In this document: piece after piece, positions 23,504 to 32,471 of the stretch
Layout: every line of letters begins with the position of its first letter
Position numbering within the stretch: position 1 is the stretch's first letter
Source of the DNA: Candidatus Kapaibacterium sp.
Lineage (GTDB): Bacteria > Bacteroidota > Ignavibacteria > Kapaibacteriales > UBA2268
Direction of reading: 5' to 3'
DNA length: 35,100 bases
NCBI GenBank assembly: GCA_026390695.1
Contig: JAPLFL010000021.1
Location: 1 to 35,100, forward strand
The notes under the pieces: generated by a model
Database searches by the model: none
Seen by the model: the letters and a program-made list of their open reading frames with translations, nothing else
What the model was told of the DNA's origin: nothing
Position numbers and translations under genes: made by a program

Positions 23504-24031
23504 TCATTTTATATAGATCCTTTGAATCCAATTCAACTCAATTTTTTTGGATTTTAACGAATCTTCTCCAAAATAATTAATCTCAAAAGTGCCTTGAGTA
23601 AGATTCGAGCCCAAAATAAAATGAAACATCTTCTCATGATATAGAGTTGAATCAATAATTAATTCACCTGCTTGTTTTATTTGTTTGGAAGCAGAATCAA
23701 CTAATTGAAATGAATAGAAATAAAATGTCGGCTCATGGATGTATCCGGATAATGTATCACCGGATAAATAATTGTATAATTCATTGCTTGAATTACCTTT
23801 TTTGGGTAAAATTCGGATACTATTCTCAGGTTCAGCAGGTGCATAACAGGTTGGCGTTGAGCAACTTGTCACCAACCAGCCAAAGCTGAGTAAAAATGCT
23901 CCGATTCTCAATTTTGAGGCAATTAATTTCCTGCTTCTGCCATTCGTCAGAAATACAAGTATTAAGATGAAGATAAAAGCTGCTCCAGCTGCTATTAGAA
24001 CTATTGGTGTGTAAATATCTTTTATTTTCAT
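23504..24031 (-). CDS. Putative Cys-containing lipoprotein next to the radical SAM enzyme
   Basis: This 175-aa protein of unknown function has a hydrophobic segment at residues 9-28, a basic stretch (30-42, 'NGRSRKLIASKLR'), then a second hydrophobic segment ending in 'GWLVTSC' (Cys57), a plausible lipobox. 'STPTCYAPAEP' follows with Cys62. The rest is polar and strand-rich. It could be a two-helix anchored protein. Alternatively, a TTG at 23911 (residue 41) would give a classical short lipoprotein signal peptide. It is 74 bp upstream of the SPASM enzyme on the same strand, so it is a candidate substrate or partner. The resemblance to radical SAM-associated lipoproteins of Bacteroidota is from memory and untested. 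Confidence 0.7.
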   Translation of the reverse strand: MKIKDIYTPIVLIAAGAAFIFILILVFLTNGRSRKLIASKLRIGAFLLSFGWLVTSCSTPTCYAPAEPENSIRILPKKGNSSNELYNYLSGDTLSGYIHEPTFYFYSFQLVDSASKQIKQAGELIIDSTLYHEKMFHFILGSNLTQGTFEINYFGEDSLKSKKIELNWIQRIYIK

Positions 24032-24130
24032 TTCAATCCGTTTGAGTTAATTATTCTTTATCAACACATAAGATTAATAAAAGTTTCAATTACTGTCCAT
24101 TTAAATATAACTATAGATTAAACTTGAAAT

Positions 24131-25168
24131 TTAAAATGAAAAAGCAAGTCCGGTTTTTACTCCAAAAAAGCTCGTATTGCTTGATGGTTCCCATAGCGAG
24201 CCATTAGTAAAATTAAAAATATTGCTTTTCCCAAATCCGTATTGTTCATAATAAGGTGCAAAATTAAATGTAATCATTTTATTAATATAAAAACTCATTG
24301 GGAGGTTCAGCTCAAAAGCTGTAATATTTCCTAATGTCAATACAATATCAGGATTTGTACTCTTTAGCTGAGAAAGCAAAATTTTAATCTTGCCATTAAC
24401 CATTAAATTGACCTGAGCAATAATTCCTATATTAAATTTTTTATTTATCTGATAATCCGATTTAAAACCAATCGGTACACTTGCCCATGAATAAATTTCT
24501 TCATACCCGCCTGATCCTCCTAATTTTCTGTCCCATGACCTAATATCATAGCCGATGAAAGGTGCAAAATTCATTCTCCCGTTCAACAAAACAATATTAT
24601 AAAATAAATTCGCATTTAATCTGAAAAAAGAAGAATTTGTTTTTGATTGTAATGGCTCACCTTGTTGAGTTGAACCATCATAATTTTCCTCTGCCCATGA
24701 ATAATGAAGAGAAGCATTAACCCTAAAACTAAATTTTTTATTTGTAGAGAAACAAATATTTAATCCTTTTATCAAACCGGATTCTGTACTTTTTAATGGT
24801 GGAGTTACATCTTCAGTATAATTAAGATTGAATAAAATTAGATTAACATCAAATCCTCTGTATAGTAACTCATTAAAAGAAATAGAACTTGTATCGGAAG
24901 AATTAAAATTATTTGAACTATTAACTTGCAAAGTATTAGCATTATTAACTGTTTGGGATTCACGCTTTTCAATATCAGAATAATTTATTTTTTTAGTCAA
25001 ACCATTTTTCATTTCAAGTTGTAAAAAATCACCCGAAACGTCCTTGATGATTTGACCACGTAAAATATCCCCATTCGTAAGATAAATAATATCGACCTTT
25101 TCCTGAGCATAAAGCACAATTGAAAGTAAAATAAAAAGCAATGCAATAATTCCATTTAATTTTTTCAT
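24131..25168 (-). CDS. Outer-membrane protein with N-terminal LSm-like domain
   Basis: This 345-aa exported protein has a signal peptide cut after 'VLYA' (about residue 21). A small beta domain at about 24-68 ('IIYLTNGDILRGQIIKD', 'LQLEMKNG', 'INYSDIEK') matches a module common in Bacteroidota envelope proteins. A linker rich in Asn/Ser follows (about 72-95), then a predicted beta-barrel ending '...GLAFSF' with terminal Phe. The first module is closely similar to that of the next gene upstream (25219-26031), but the barrel halves differ. The two genes are 50 bp apart and probably co-transcribed. The function is unknown. Confidence 0.75.
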   Translation of the reverse strand: MKKLNGIIALLFILLSIVLYAQEKVDIIYLTNGDILRGQIIKDVSGDFLQLEMKNGLTKKINYSDIEKRESQTVNNANTLQVNSSNNFNSSDTSSISFNELLYRGFDVNLILFNLNYTEDVTPPLKSTESGLIKGLNICFSTNKKFSFRVNASLHYSWAEENYDGSTQQGEPLQSKTNSSFFRLNANLFYNIVLLNGRMNFAPFIGYDIRSWDRKLGGSGGYEEIYSWASVPIGFKSDYQINKKFNIGIIAQVNLMVNGKIKILLSQLKSTNPDIVLTLGNITAFELNLPMSFYINKMITFNFAPYYEQYGFGKSNIFNFTNGSLWEPSSNTSFFGVKTGLAFSF

Positions 25169-25218
25169 TTACGGACTCCTTTAATAAACATTTCTAAATA
25201 ATTGATAATTATAATAAT

Positions 25219-26031
25219 TTAGAAGCTTATTCCTGCCATTAAATAAAGAGATAGATCACTTACTTCATATCCTTTAAGCATTGTGGTTATGCCTGAATTT
25301 GCTCTTAAATCAAGGATAAATGACATTTTATTATCAATTTTCGTCTCAAACCAAATACCTAAGGATGAGAACAAATACCATGAGCTGCAATCTCCAGCGC
25401 CATCAATTGAATGTTCCTGTCCATTTTGAATCACTGTTTCCGTTGCTGATAAAAGAATACCAACTCCAAGTGCTGGATAAACACAGAACTTAGAAGTTTT
25501 ACTTAAGGGTAAATCCATTGCAACCAATACAGGTATTGATAAATAATTTGTTTCAAAATTCAAATCAAAACTTCCCAACTGAGAGCTATAACCTGTTGCT
25601 TTTGCTCCATGTTGGGCATATAAAACTTCAGGTTGTAAAGAAGCAATTTTATCAATTGGAAAATTTGCAAATCCACCAAACAAATAACCGGATTTAAAAC
25701 TCCAGTCCGATCCCTTTTCGACAAATACCGAATAATCCATTCCGGCTTTAAGTCCAAAACTTACTTTTTTCTTTGTAGAAGAAATTTTTGTGTTTGCTAT
25801 TGGTTTAGTGCTGACATTAACCGTTTCCTTTTTTTCGATCTCCGTATAAGATAATTTTTTAATGGAGCCGTCTTTCATTTCGATCTGAAGATATTCTCCC
25901 TTAACATCTTTTACGATGTGTCCCTTATAAATGTCTCCGTTTTTCAAATAGATCACATCTTCGGTAATCTGACTTAAAGCCATGAAATTAAAAATAAATG
26001 CTAATAAACACGAGATAAATATGATTTTCAT
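25219..26031 (-). CDS. Outer-membrane beta-barrel protein (PorT-like) with LSm-like domain
   Basis: This 270-aa exported protein has a signal peptide ending near 'FMALSQ' (residue 21). A module at about 25-68 reads 'VIYLKNGDIYKGHIVKDVKG' and 'IEMKDGSIKKLSYTEIEKKE'. The C-terminal barrel (about 90-270) begins 'KVSFGLKAGMDYSVF' and ends 'LYLMAGISF', the layout of the PorT/outer-membrane beta-barrel family in Bacteroidota. It has its own 218-bp upstream spacer and could be first in the minus-strand transcript that runs through the lipoprotein and radical SAM genes. No specific substrate can be inferred. Confidence 0.78.
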   Translation of the reverse strand: MKIIFISCLLAFIFNFMALSQITEDVIYLKNGDIYKGHIVKDVKGEYLQIEMKDGSIKKLSYTEIEKKETVNVSTKPIANTKISSTKKKVSFGLKAGMDYSVFVEKGSDWSFKSGYLFGGFANFPIDKIASLQPEVLYAQHGAKATGYSSQLGSFDLNFETNYLSIPVLVAMDLPLSKTSKFCVYPALGVGILLSATETVIQNGQEHSIDGAGDCSSWYLFSSLGIWFETKIDNKMSFILDLRANSGITTMLKGYEVSDLSLYLMAGISF

Positions 26032-26200
26032 AATAAGCCCTTAAATATATTAATAAAATTATTTGATCATCAAAATATTTACGACATTCAGAAAGCATGG
26101 TCACTTTATTGAGAGCTGAACAATATTGATAAAATGTCAAATAAACTTATACAAAACTAATAAAAACTATTTAAATATCCAAATTCTCCATCCAATTAAT

Positions 26201-26235
26201 CGTTTACCTTTGAACATTAGCCGTTTACCTTTGAA
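26201..26235. repeat. Pair of 14-bp direct repeats
   Basis: CGTTTACCTTTGAA occurs exactly at 26201-26214 and 26222-26235, a 21-bp offset. The pair lies between the stop of the CsgG-like gene and the start of the barrel gene, so it might be a regulatory site for the latter, though it is about 170 bp upstream. Confidence 0.6.
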
Positions 26236-26249
26236 TACTAAACATTACC

Positions 26250-27278
26250 TCAGTTTCCCTGTTGCTTCAGTTTAGCTTCAATATCTTTTTTCTTTTGAAG
26301 AATTTTATATACTTCCATATATGTTGTGCATTCATCATCCAAACGACGTGCTATATTAAAATTCTCCTCGGCTTTATCAAATACGCGGCTGTACATCTGC
26401 ATAAGTCCAAGATTATAATGTGCCTTTGCCTGTGCTTTATTATCAAGCCCTTTTTTTAACGTCATTTTTTTAAGCGCCTGTATTCCCTCGTCCCATAATT
26501 TATTTGTAAATAAATTCCGTGCTTTTTCTACTTCCGGTAATGAATCATCCTTAATAAAACAAACTTCTTCACCCACATTATATGGAAGTATATATCGCGA
26601 ATACTGATTAATAATATTCATCAGACAATTACGGAATAATGCACTCTCATCAACAGGCGCGGGCATATCTCTATCTTTATTTTTTGACCTGTATTTAAAT
26701 GTCGCTTTATTTGTTCCTTCTGAATTCGCATTTAAAGTCTGCATCGAAATCAATTGAGAAGTCTCCGCATCAATTATTTTAAAACTTACCGAAAGTGAAT
26801 ATCTCAACCTTCTTAATTTATCATAAAGCCATACAGTATCCTTCTTTTTCGCTCTCTCCTGATCTATAAACGCATCTGATTCCGAAAAAGTCTCTTCACC
26901 ACGGTCAACAGAAAGTCTCCCAAAAATAAACGCCGTAGTGCCTACAATCTTACTTAATGATTTCGGATTTCCCTTACCCTCACGAAATCCACTCAAATCT
27001 GCCTCTCGTATATAATTATTCAGACTAATCCTATCTATTACTTTGAAACGATTTGATGAAAGCAATAATCGTGCAATTTCATCCGAGGCATCAAAAGAAT
27101 GATTCATATTTCCCTGATGAAAACGCGGATCGAAATCAACTATTATATTATCGTATTTTACCATATTCACATAAGCTGGCATGGTTACATCAACCCAAAA
27201 ACAAGGCGATTTACATGATTGAAGAAATGCAATAGTTAGCAAGCCGCAAATTACAAATCCAATTTTAAAATTTCTCAT
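26250..27278 (-). CDS. CsgG-like lipoprotein with C-terminal TPR
   Basis: This putative lipoprotein has 342 aa and a lipobox at Leu19-Gln-Ser-Cys22 ('IAFLQSC'). Residues about 38-230 resemble the CsgG/curli-assembly fold found in periplasmic lipoproteins: 'DEIARLLLSSNRFKVIDR' followed by 'VGTTAFIFGRLSVDRGEE' and a strand 'LRYSLSVSFKIIDAETSQLI'. The C-terminal 90 residues contain TPR-like helices ('AKAHYNLGLMQMYSRVFDKA'). CsgG-fold lipoproteins form secretion pores or act as envelope scaffolds, but the C-terminal TPR and absence of curlin genes nearby argue against curli export here. It is 35 bp downstream of the T9SS cargo gene and could be co-transcribed. Confidence 0.75.
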   Translation of the reverse strand: MRNFKIGFVICGLLTIAFLQSCKSPCFWVDVTMPAYVNMVKYDNIIVDFDPRFHQGNMNHSFDASDEIARLLLSSNRFKVIDRISLNNYIREADLSGFREGKGNPKSLSKIVGTTAFIFGRLSVDRGEETFSESDAFIDQERAKKKDTVWLYDKLRRLRYSLSVSFKIIDAETSQLISMQTLNANSEGTNKATFKYRSKNKDRDMPAPVDESALFRNCLMNIINQYSRYILPYNVGEEVCFIKDDSLPEVEKARNLFTNKLWDEGIQALKKMTLKKGLDNKAQAKAHYNLGLMQMYSRVFDKAEENFNIARRLDDECTTYMEVYKILQKKKDIEAKLKQQGN

Positions 27279-27313
27279 ACTAATTTCCCTTTTATTATTA
27301 AAATTATATAAAG

Positions 27314-28984
27314 CTACCTTATAATAGAAATTCGTCTCACAAATATTCTCTTCCCACTTGAATTTTCAATCTCTATTTTCAAAAGATATTCACCATTAAT
27401 CAGATTATTCAGGTTCAGACTAATCTGATTATTCCAAAGTATTTCACCTATTCCAATCTGAACTATTTCGCCTAAGTAATTTATTATACTGATATTATAT
27501 CTCTTCACTTCAAAGTCCTTTATTCCAATAATAATATTGTCTTTCGAAGGATTGGGATAAATTACACAATCTTCAAAACCAGATCCTTCCACTTCGTCAA
27601 CGAAACTTTTCGTGTGGCATGAATCAACAGGCGATCTTTTGCTCTCTGCTAATTGCCAGCAGGGATTTTTCCCCATTCCGCAATAAGCTCCTGTAAATGT
27701 GAAATTATCCTTCTGACCATTAAAATCCTTATTCCAATCAGGATGCTGCTCAAATTCACTTGCGTGCACGTCTGGCATCCTTAAACCATTATCCTGAGGA
27801 TATACGTCAGTCTGAAGAAGATTAAACGGAGTATATTTATTGACAAAAATCCATGTTTGGGTATAATTATTTGGGAAATTATTTAGATGAATCTTAAATC
27901 CCTGAACTGACTGAACAGATGAGAATATAGCGTTTTGAGTCGCTATCTGTTTAAAACTCGTATCGGGATTACTGAGAGAAATTCCAGCGCTATTTTTCAC
28001 AAAAATCGAATTATTGAATACAAAAATATTCTTCGGGCGTCGCCCGTTATGAGTTTGAATAACCGCACCATAACCCGTAGTATCATTTATCAGTATATTA
28101 TGATGAAAACACAGGTTACCGGTAGCCTGAATCAGGGCTTCGCAAGGATTCTGATAAAATAAATTACCATAAATCTCGAACCAGTCATCCTTTCCATCAG
28201 TCGTAAGAGGCGATTCACCCAAAAGAACATTCGGGCGCTTCAGTGCCGGGTCGCAGATAGAATTATTAGCCTTACTAAATACATTATATCGAATGATATG
28301 ACTCCCATTTTTAGGCATCCCCGCAGCTACGCGCAGTCCGTCATTCTCCTGTTTAATCTGCAGATTATATCCGATACTGTGATGCACATAATTATACTCA
28401 ATCAGGAAGCTGACCATGCCGTTACTACCGTCCGAATTACCAAGATACATGCCCGTACCGGCGCTATTAATCACATTTCTGCGAATAATCCAATTCCAAA
28501 GATACTTACATTTCGTACTGATAGCCACGATCTGCTGATCGCTGCCGTCACCCACATTATCGAACACACAATCCTCAATCGTAATATCGTGCGTTACATT
28601 ATCGGCAGGCGATCCCTCCGCTTTCAGACCATCTATCATCAGTTTTTTACAGTCAATATTCAATTTTCTAATTGTAATATAAGAACACATCTTTAAACTC
28701 ACAAGATTGCTGCCAGAGCTGGTTCCAAGGATAATTGCCGGAGCACCCGTTTCGGGTCCCGTCAGAACAATAGGAGCAGCAGCCGTTCCTGCGATATTAT
28801 AAACATTCAAATGATTCATATAAGTCCCGGCTACAAAAAGTAAAGTATCCCCAGGTTTAAGGTTTGGAACAAGTGAAGAATAATTTGCCGGAGTAGCGTT
28901 AATTAAATTCGCTTTTATAACAAGCGGTTGAAAAGCAAGAATGAGAGCCGGAAGAAAAAGAAAATATAAGGTATTCCATGACAT
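27314..28984 (-). CDS. Secreted parallel beta-helix protein with T9SS sorting domain
   Basis: This is a 556-aa protein from the ATG at 28984, where the signal peptide starts ('MSWNTLYFLFLPALILAF'). A start at 29080 would add 32 residues before it. The body (about 60-400) is a right-handed parallel beta-helix of the polysaccharide-lyase/pectate-lyase-like type, with repeated short strands such as 'HDITIEDCVFDNVG', 'WIIRRNVINSAGTGMYLG' and 'HIIRYNVFSKANNS'. Catalytic residues cannot be assigned, so enzyme activity is uncertain. The last 85 residues ('VIYPNPSKDNIIIG', then 'LINGEYLLKIEIE') are a type A C-terminal domain for type IX secretion. It is surface-attached or released. Confidence 0.85.
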   Translation of the reverse strand: MSWNTLYFLFLPALILAFQPLVIKANLINATPANYSSLVPNLKPGDTLLFVAGTYMNHLNVYNIAGTAAAPIVLTGPETGAPAIILGTSSGSNLVSLKMCSYITIRKLNIDCKKLMIDGLKAEGSPADNVTHDITIEDCVFDNVGDGSDQQIVAISTKCKYLWNWIIRRNVINSAGTGMYLGNSDGSNGMVSFLIEYNYVHHSIGYNLQIKQENDGLRVAAGMPKNGSHIIRYNVFSKANNSICDPALKRPNVLLGESPLTTDGKDDWFEIYGNLFYQNPCEALIQATGNLCFHHNILINDTTGYGAVIQTHNGRRPKNIFVFNNSIFVKNSAGISLSNPDTSFKQIATQNAIFSSVQSVQGFKIHLNNFPNNYTQTWIFVNKYTPFNLLQTDVYPQDNGLRMPDVHASEFEQHPDWNKDFNGQKDNFTFTGAYCGMGKNPCWQLAESKRSPVDSCHTKSFVDEVEGSGFEDCVIYPNPSKDNIIIGIKDFEVKRYNISIINYLGEIVQIGIGEILWNNQISLNLNNLINGEYLLKIEIENSSGKRIFVRRISIIR

Positions 28985-29263
28985 GCTGAACAAAACAACA
29001 AATCCAGTCCTAAAGCGGTTAAATGGCAGAAAAAATTGTTCAAAATTAAACACATCACTTATTTGAAATTCACTATTCATTTTTTCTAATTTTCCTATTC
29101 AACATAATCCAATTTATCAAAAAATATTGAGAATTATGCTATTTAAAATATATTTTCATGTAATTGTAAATTAAATATAAAATCACTAATTTGAAGAATG
29201 TAAAGAAGTTCAGATGAAAATAAATAAGTCAACAATATTGTAAAAAAATTATAAAGATGGAAA

Positions 29264-29575
29264 ATGATTAGCAGAATCTGGCATGGATATACAAGTTTGG
29301 AGAATGCAGATACATACGAAGAACTTCTGCAAAAAGAGATATTCACAGGAATTAATAATCTAAAAATACAAGGATTTAAAGGTATTCAATTATTAAGACG
29401 TCTCCTTGATAATCAAGTTGAGTTTATAACTGAAATGTGGTTTGATAATTTGGATTCGGTTAAATTATTTGCAGGAGAAGATTATGAAAAGGCAGTTGTT
29501 CCCAATTCTGCGAAGCAACTTCTTTCTCATTTTGACGAAATTTCTCAACATTATGAGGTTAGGAGTAGTGGGTAA
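29264..29575 (+). CDS. Antibiotic biosynthesis monooxygenase-like (ABM) domain protein
   Basis: This is a 103-aa cytoplasmic protein of the dimeric alpha/beta-barrel (ferredoxin-like) type. 'ISRIWHGYTSLENADTYEEL' at the N-terminus, 'GFKGIQLLRR' and 'EFITEMWFDNLDSVKLFAGE' are characteristic of ABM-domain proteins. Relatives include small monooxygenases and heme-degrading enzymes, but many members have no known activity, and nothing in this sequence settles the substrate. It is a single-gene transcript by its neighbours: the next plus-strand gene is gap, and the flanking genes are on the minus strand. Spacers on both sides (about 180 and 170 bp) hold nothing I can identify. Confidence 0.8.
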   Translation: MISRIWHGYTSLENADTYEELLQKEIFTGINNLKIQGFKGIQLLRRLLDNQVEFITEMWFDNLDSVKLFAGEDYEKAVVPNSAKQLLSHFDEISQHYEVRSSG

Positions 29576-29746
29576 GGAATTTCAGATATGATAATGTGAA
29601 AATATTTTGTGATATTGGAAAAAACTTCTACAATAAAATCAAGAATACTGAACAATCGGTCTTGGGAGTTATAATATTCGAGAACTGCAGTGAATTTAAT
29701 AAAATATATGATATCCCAATCAGAAATCATATCAAATCATTAACCA

Positions 29747-30799
29747 TTATCTCCCCACTTCTTCCTTCATTCTTTCAATGTTGGTTCTGATCAGTGTTTT
29801 AGGTATCACATATCCGTTTGCAGGATTGATAGCAGAACTATCAGATTGAAAAGAATTTGCTTCATTAGGATTACTTTTATTTTTGATATTAAATTTCAGG
29901 TTAGATTTCTTGAATTTTTCGATCTTCTTTGGATTTTCAGTCTCAGATTTCTCATTGGTTTGTAAATCAGAATCGACCTCATTGGTATTCGTGTTTGCCA
30001 AATTATTCGAATCTGTTTCCTCAAGTTTTACATTTTGATTCGCAATTTTTTCGGACTTTTCTTCCATCATCAAATGTTCATCTTTTTTTATATATTTTTT
30101 CCCATTTGTTTTAGATTCATTAGTAGCAGACCCTTTTTTATTTGATAGTTCCTTGTAAAGTTCATTTTTCAGATCAGCAACCATCTTCTTCAGTTCATTT
30201 AAACTTTTTGAATCAAGTTCTAATTGTGATTTTTTTTCATTTCTGGCTTTTCTTGATCTTCTATTCTCAATCTTTAAATTCTTTTCTGAATTGTTTTTCT
30301 CAAAAATATTTTCCTTATTCTTATGATCAGGATCAGATACAGAAGATAATTCCTCATCTAAAAAGCCGTAGGGTTCCTGAGCAATAGCACTCTTTCTTTC
30401 ATAATCAATTTCCTTAGAACTTGCACCATTAGTTTTAAGGTATTCAATCATAGTCAAGAAAGAATTTTTTGGGATAATCAAAGAGTTGTTGTGTAGCAAT
30501 AGCGGCTGATTTAACTGATAAACAGAAAGGTTTTTCCCCCAACTGACTTTAACAAAGAAGCACCCTGCAGCTAATTCCAAAGAATTTTTCCTGACCTTAA
30601 ATTCAGTTTTAAATTTATATGGAATAACTTTTGCTGAAATTAGTTTAGCGGCTTCAGTTGCGCTGATATAGCCGTCGGGTAAACTAATAAAACTTATTTT
30701 ACTTTTTTCAATTTTCGGTGAATAGCTATGTCTTCTCGCTGCTGCAGCGAAATTTGAACTAATCATTATTAGAATTATATATATTAAAATCTTTTGCAT
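29747..30799 (-). CDS. Exported protein with copper-amine-oxidase-N-like domain and charged linker
   Basis: This protein has 350 aa from the ATG at 30799, which has TAAGGA just upstream; a start at 30835 would precede the signal peptide by 12 residues. The signal peptide ends near 'SSNFAAAA' (residue 20). Residues about 33-125 ('FISLPDGYISATEAAKLI', 'FKVRKNSLELAAGC', 'LIIPKNSFLTMIEYL') resemble the copper amine oxidase N-terminal/stalk domain often found in front of cell-wall amidases. No amidase follows. Instead about 150-345 is a Lys/Glu/Asn-rich low-complexity, coiled-coil-prone tail. The function is unknown; a cell-wall or envelope anchoring role is a guess. Confidence 0.7.
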   Translation of the reverse strand: MQKILIYIILIMISSNFAAAARRHSYSPKIEKSKISFISLPDGYISATEAAKLISAKVIPYKFKTEFKVRKNSLELAAGCFFVKVSWGKNLSVYQLNQPLLLHNNSLIIPKNSFLTMIEYLKTNGASSKEIDYERKSAIAQEPYGFLDEELSSVSDPDHKNKENIFEKNNSEKNLKIENRRSRKARNEKKSQLELDSKSLNELKKMVADLKNELYKELSNKKGSATNESKTNGKKYIKKDEHLMMEEKSEKIANQNVKLEETDSNNLANTNTNEVDSDLQTNEKSETENPKKIEKFKKSNLKFNIKNKSNPNEANSFQSDSSAINPANGYVIPKTLIRTNIERMKEEVGR

Positions 30800-31005
30800 A
30801 TCATTCCTTATTTCAATTATTTCCCCATACAACATCTATCATTGAAATAATTGTACCGTATCCCAATGCAAATTATAAAATCGACAGAATATAACCATAA
30901 CTTTAATTATTAATTATATCAAATTTTTTTAATCATACATCGTCAATAAATACTTGTAGATGTTTATTTGAATTTTAATTTTTTTTTAATATAATGAGGT
31001 TTAAC

Positions 31006-32004
31006 ATGGCTTTAAAATTAGCAATCAACGGTTTTGGCAGAATTGGTCGTCTTGTTTTACGCGAAATTCTCACACGTGGCTCAGATGTTGAAATTGTTGG
31101 AATCAATGATTTGACAGATGCAGTGACTCTTGCACATTTATTCAAGTATGATTCCGTACATGGGAAATTCAAAGGAGATATTTCAGTTGATGGCAATACA
31201 ATTATTGTTAATGGCAAAAGAATTGCTATCAGCGCCGAGCGTCAGTTAGAAACACTCCCTTGGAAAGATGCTGAAATCGTTCTTGAATCGACAGGTGTTT
31301 ATACCAAACGCGCTGCTCTTGCCAAACATCTTGCTAACGGTGCGAAGAAAGTCGTTCTTTCGGCTCCTGCAAAGGATGAAATGGATGCAACCATCGTACT
31401 TGGGGTAAATGATGACACGCTAACCGGCAAAGAAGAAATTTTATCAAATGCAAGCTGCACAACTAACTGTCTTGCTCCTATGGTTAAAGTACTGAACGAT
31501 AATTTCGGAATCGAACAAGGCTATATGACCACAGTCCATGCCTATACCAATGACCAGCAAATTCTTGATCTTCCGCATTCGGATCTTCGCCGTGCCCGAG
31601 CCGCCGCAGTAAGTTCAATTCCAACTTCGACTGGTGCAGCCAAAGCAGTCGGATTAGTTATTCCATCAATCAAAGGTAAATTAAACGGATATGCAATCCG
31701 TGTTCCCGTACCTGATGGCTCGCTAACTGATTTCACAGTAATTTTAGGCAAAGAGACTACAAAAGAAGAGATTAATGCAGCCATGAAAGCCGCAGCAGAA
31801 GGCCCGATGAAAGGTATCATGGAATATTCCGATGAACCTCTCGTTTCTGTTGACATCATTGGAAATCCGCATTCCTGCATATTTGATTCAAAATTGACCG
31901 ATTGCCATGGCAATTTTGCAAAAATAGTGGGCTGGTATGATAATGAGTTTGGATATTCAAACAGAATAGTAGATCTGATTCTCAAATTGAAACAGTGGTG
32001 CTGA
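31006..32004 (+). CDS. gap: Glyceraldehyde-3-phosphate dehydrogenase
   Basis: This type I GAPDH of glycolysis has 332 aa from the ATG at 31006; AGG lies just upstream, and an ATG four codons earlier overlaps that ribosome site. NAD-binding '[13 protein letters not shown]' (8-20), active-site '[12 protein letters not shown]' with Cys151, and the base-pair partner His178 in 'VHAYT' are present. '[20 protein letters not shown]' and '[15 protein letters not shown]' complete the family signature. Asn33-Asp34 ('VGINDL') suggests NAD rather than NADP use. It is monocistronic as far as can be seen, followed by 467 bp of repeats. Confidence 0.97.
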   Translation: MALKLAINGFGRIGRLVLREILTRGSDVEIVGINDLTDAVTLAHLFKYDSVHGKFKGDISVDGNTIIVNGKRIAISAERQLETLPWKDAEIVLESTGVYTKRAALAKHLANGAKKVVLSAPAKDEMDATIVLGVNDDTLTGKEEILSNASCTTNCLAPMVKVLNDNFGIEQGYMTTVHAYTNDQQILDLPHSDLRRARAAAVSSIPTSTGAAKAVGLVIPSIKGKLNGYAIRVPVPDGSLTDFTVILGKETTKEEINAAMKAAAEGPMKGIMEYSDEPLVSVDIIGNPHSCIFDSKLTDCHGNFAKIVGWYDNEFGYSNRIVDLILKLKQWC

Positions 32005-32045
32005 TAGAGTTTGAGGTTTATAAAGTTTGTAAAGTAGAAAAATGA

Positions 32046-32115
32046 AAAGTTTTTTCAAAGGGGGATTTAATCAAATTCCCCTCTTTGCAAAAGAGGGGTT
32101 GGGGAGATTTAATCA
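32046..32115. repeat. Family A palindromic repeat downstream of gap
   Basis: TTTTTTCAAAGGGGGATTTAA is followed by TTCCCCTCTTTGCAAAAGAGGGG and a second GGGGAGATTTAATC. It is the same family as at 36-145. An ATG at 32042 gives an open frame through this and the next repeat, but it encodes only repeat-derived peptides, so no gene is called. Confidence 0.85.
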
Positions 32116-32120
32116 AATTT

Positions 32121-32380
32121 GGGCTGTATCAAAAGCCACATTTCTGTCATTCCTGCGTATGCAGGAATCCCCTAAAGTGGTACTGGAAGTAGATTCCTGC
32201 ATGGGAGCTTGTGAGAAAACTTCAATTTCAGTCATTCCTGCGTATGCAGGAATCCCCAATTGCGCCATGGAAGGGGATTCCCGCATTCGCGGGAATGACA
32301 GATACGTGAATATTTCGTGTTTTCACACAGTCTCATGGGCGGGTATGACAATAATTCCAAATTCATTAAGGAAATGATAT
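32121..32380 (+). mobile_element. Family B MITE-like element with 36-nt tail
   Basis: The left end GGGCTGTATCAAAAGCC and the right end TTTTCACACAGTCTC (to 32334) match the element at 15052-15174. Two palindrome core units lie between them, so this copy is about 214 bp. Next to it, 32345-32380 repeats the 36-nt tail of 20066-20101 with one difference, probably a second, truncated element. The remaining bases to 32471 are AT-rich and featureless. Confidence 0.75.
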
Positions 32381-32471
32381 TATAGTCTCATTTTAATCAA
32401 AACTCAATTTCCAAATAGAAGTCTAATATAAAAGGATGTTTTAAATATTTCTCTTTCCTAACGTTTAAATT

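Noticed and set aside
28298-28696. 132-aa plus-strand frame opposite the beta-helix protein
   Set aside because: The opposing frame has a signal peptide and T9SS domain; this one is Ile/His-rich antisense.
29596-29790. 64-aa plus-strand frame after the ABM-domain gene
   Set aside because: No ribosome site or domain, and it overlaps the 3' end of the minus-strand exported protein gene.
31542-31985. 147-aa minus-strand frame opposite gap
   Set aside because: Antisense of GAPDH, a common long-shadow artefact of its codon usage.
32042-32377. 111-aa open frame downstream of gap
   Set aside because: It is made entirely of family A and family B repeats read in frame and has no conserved domain.
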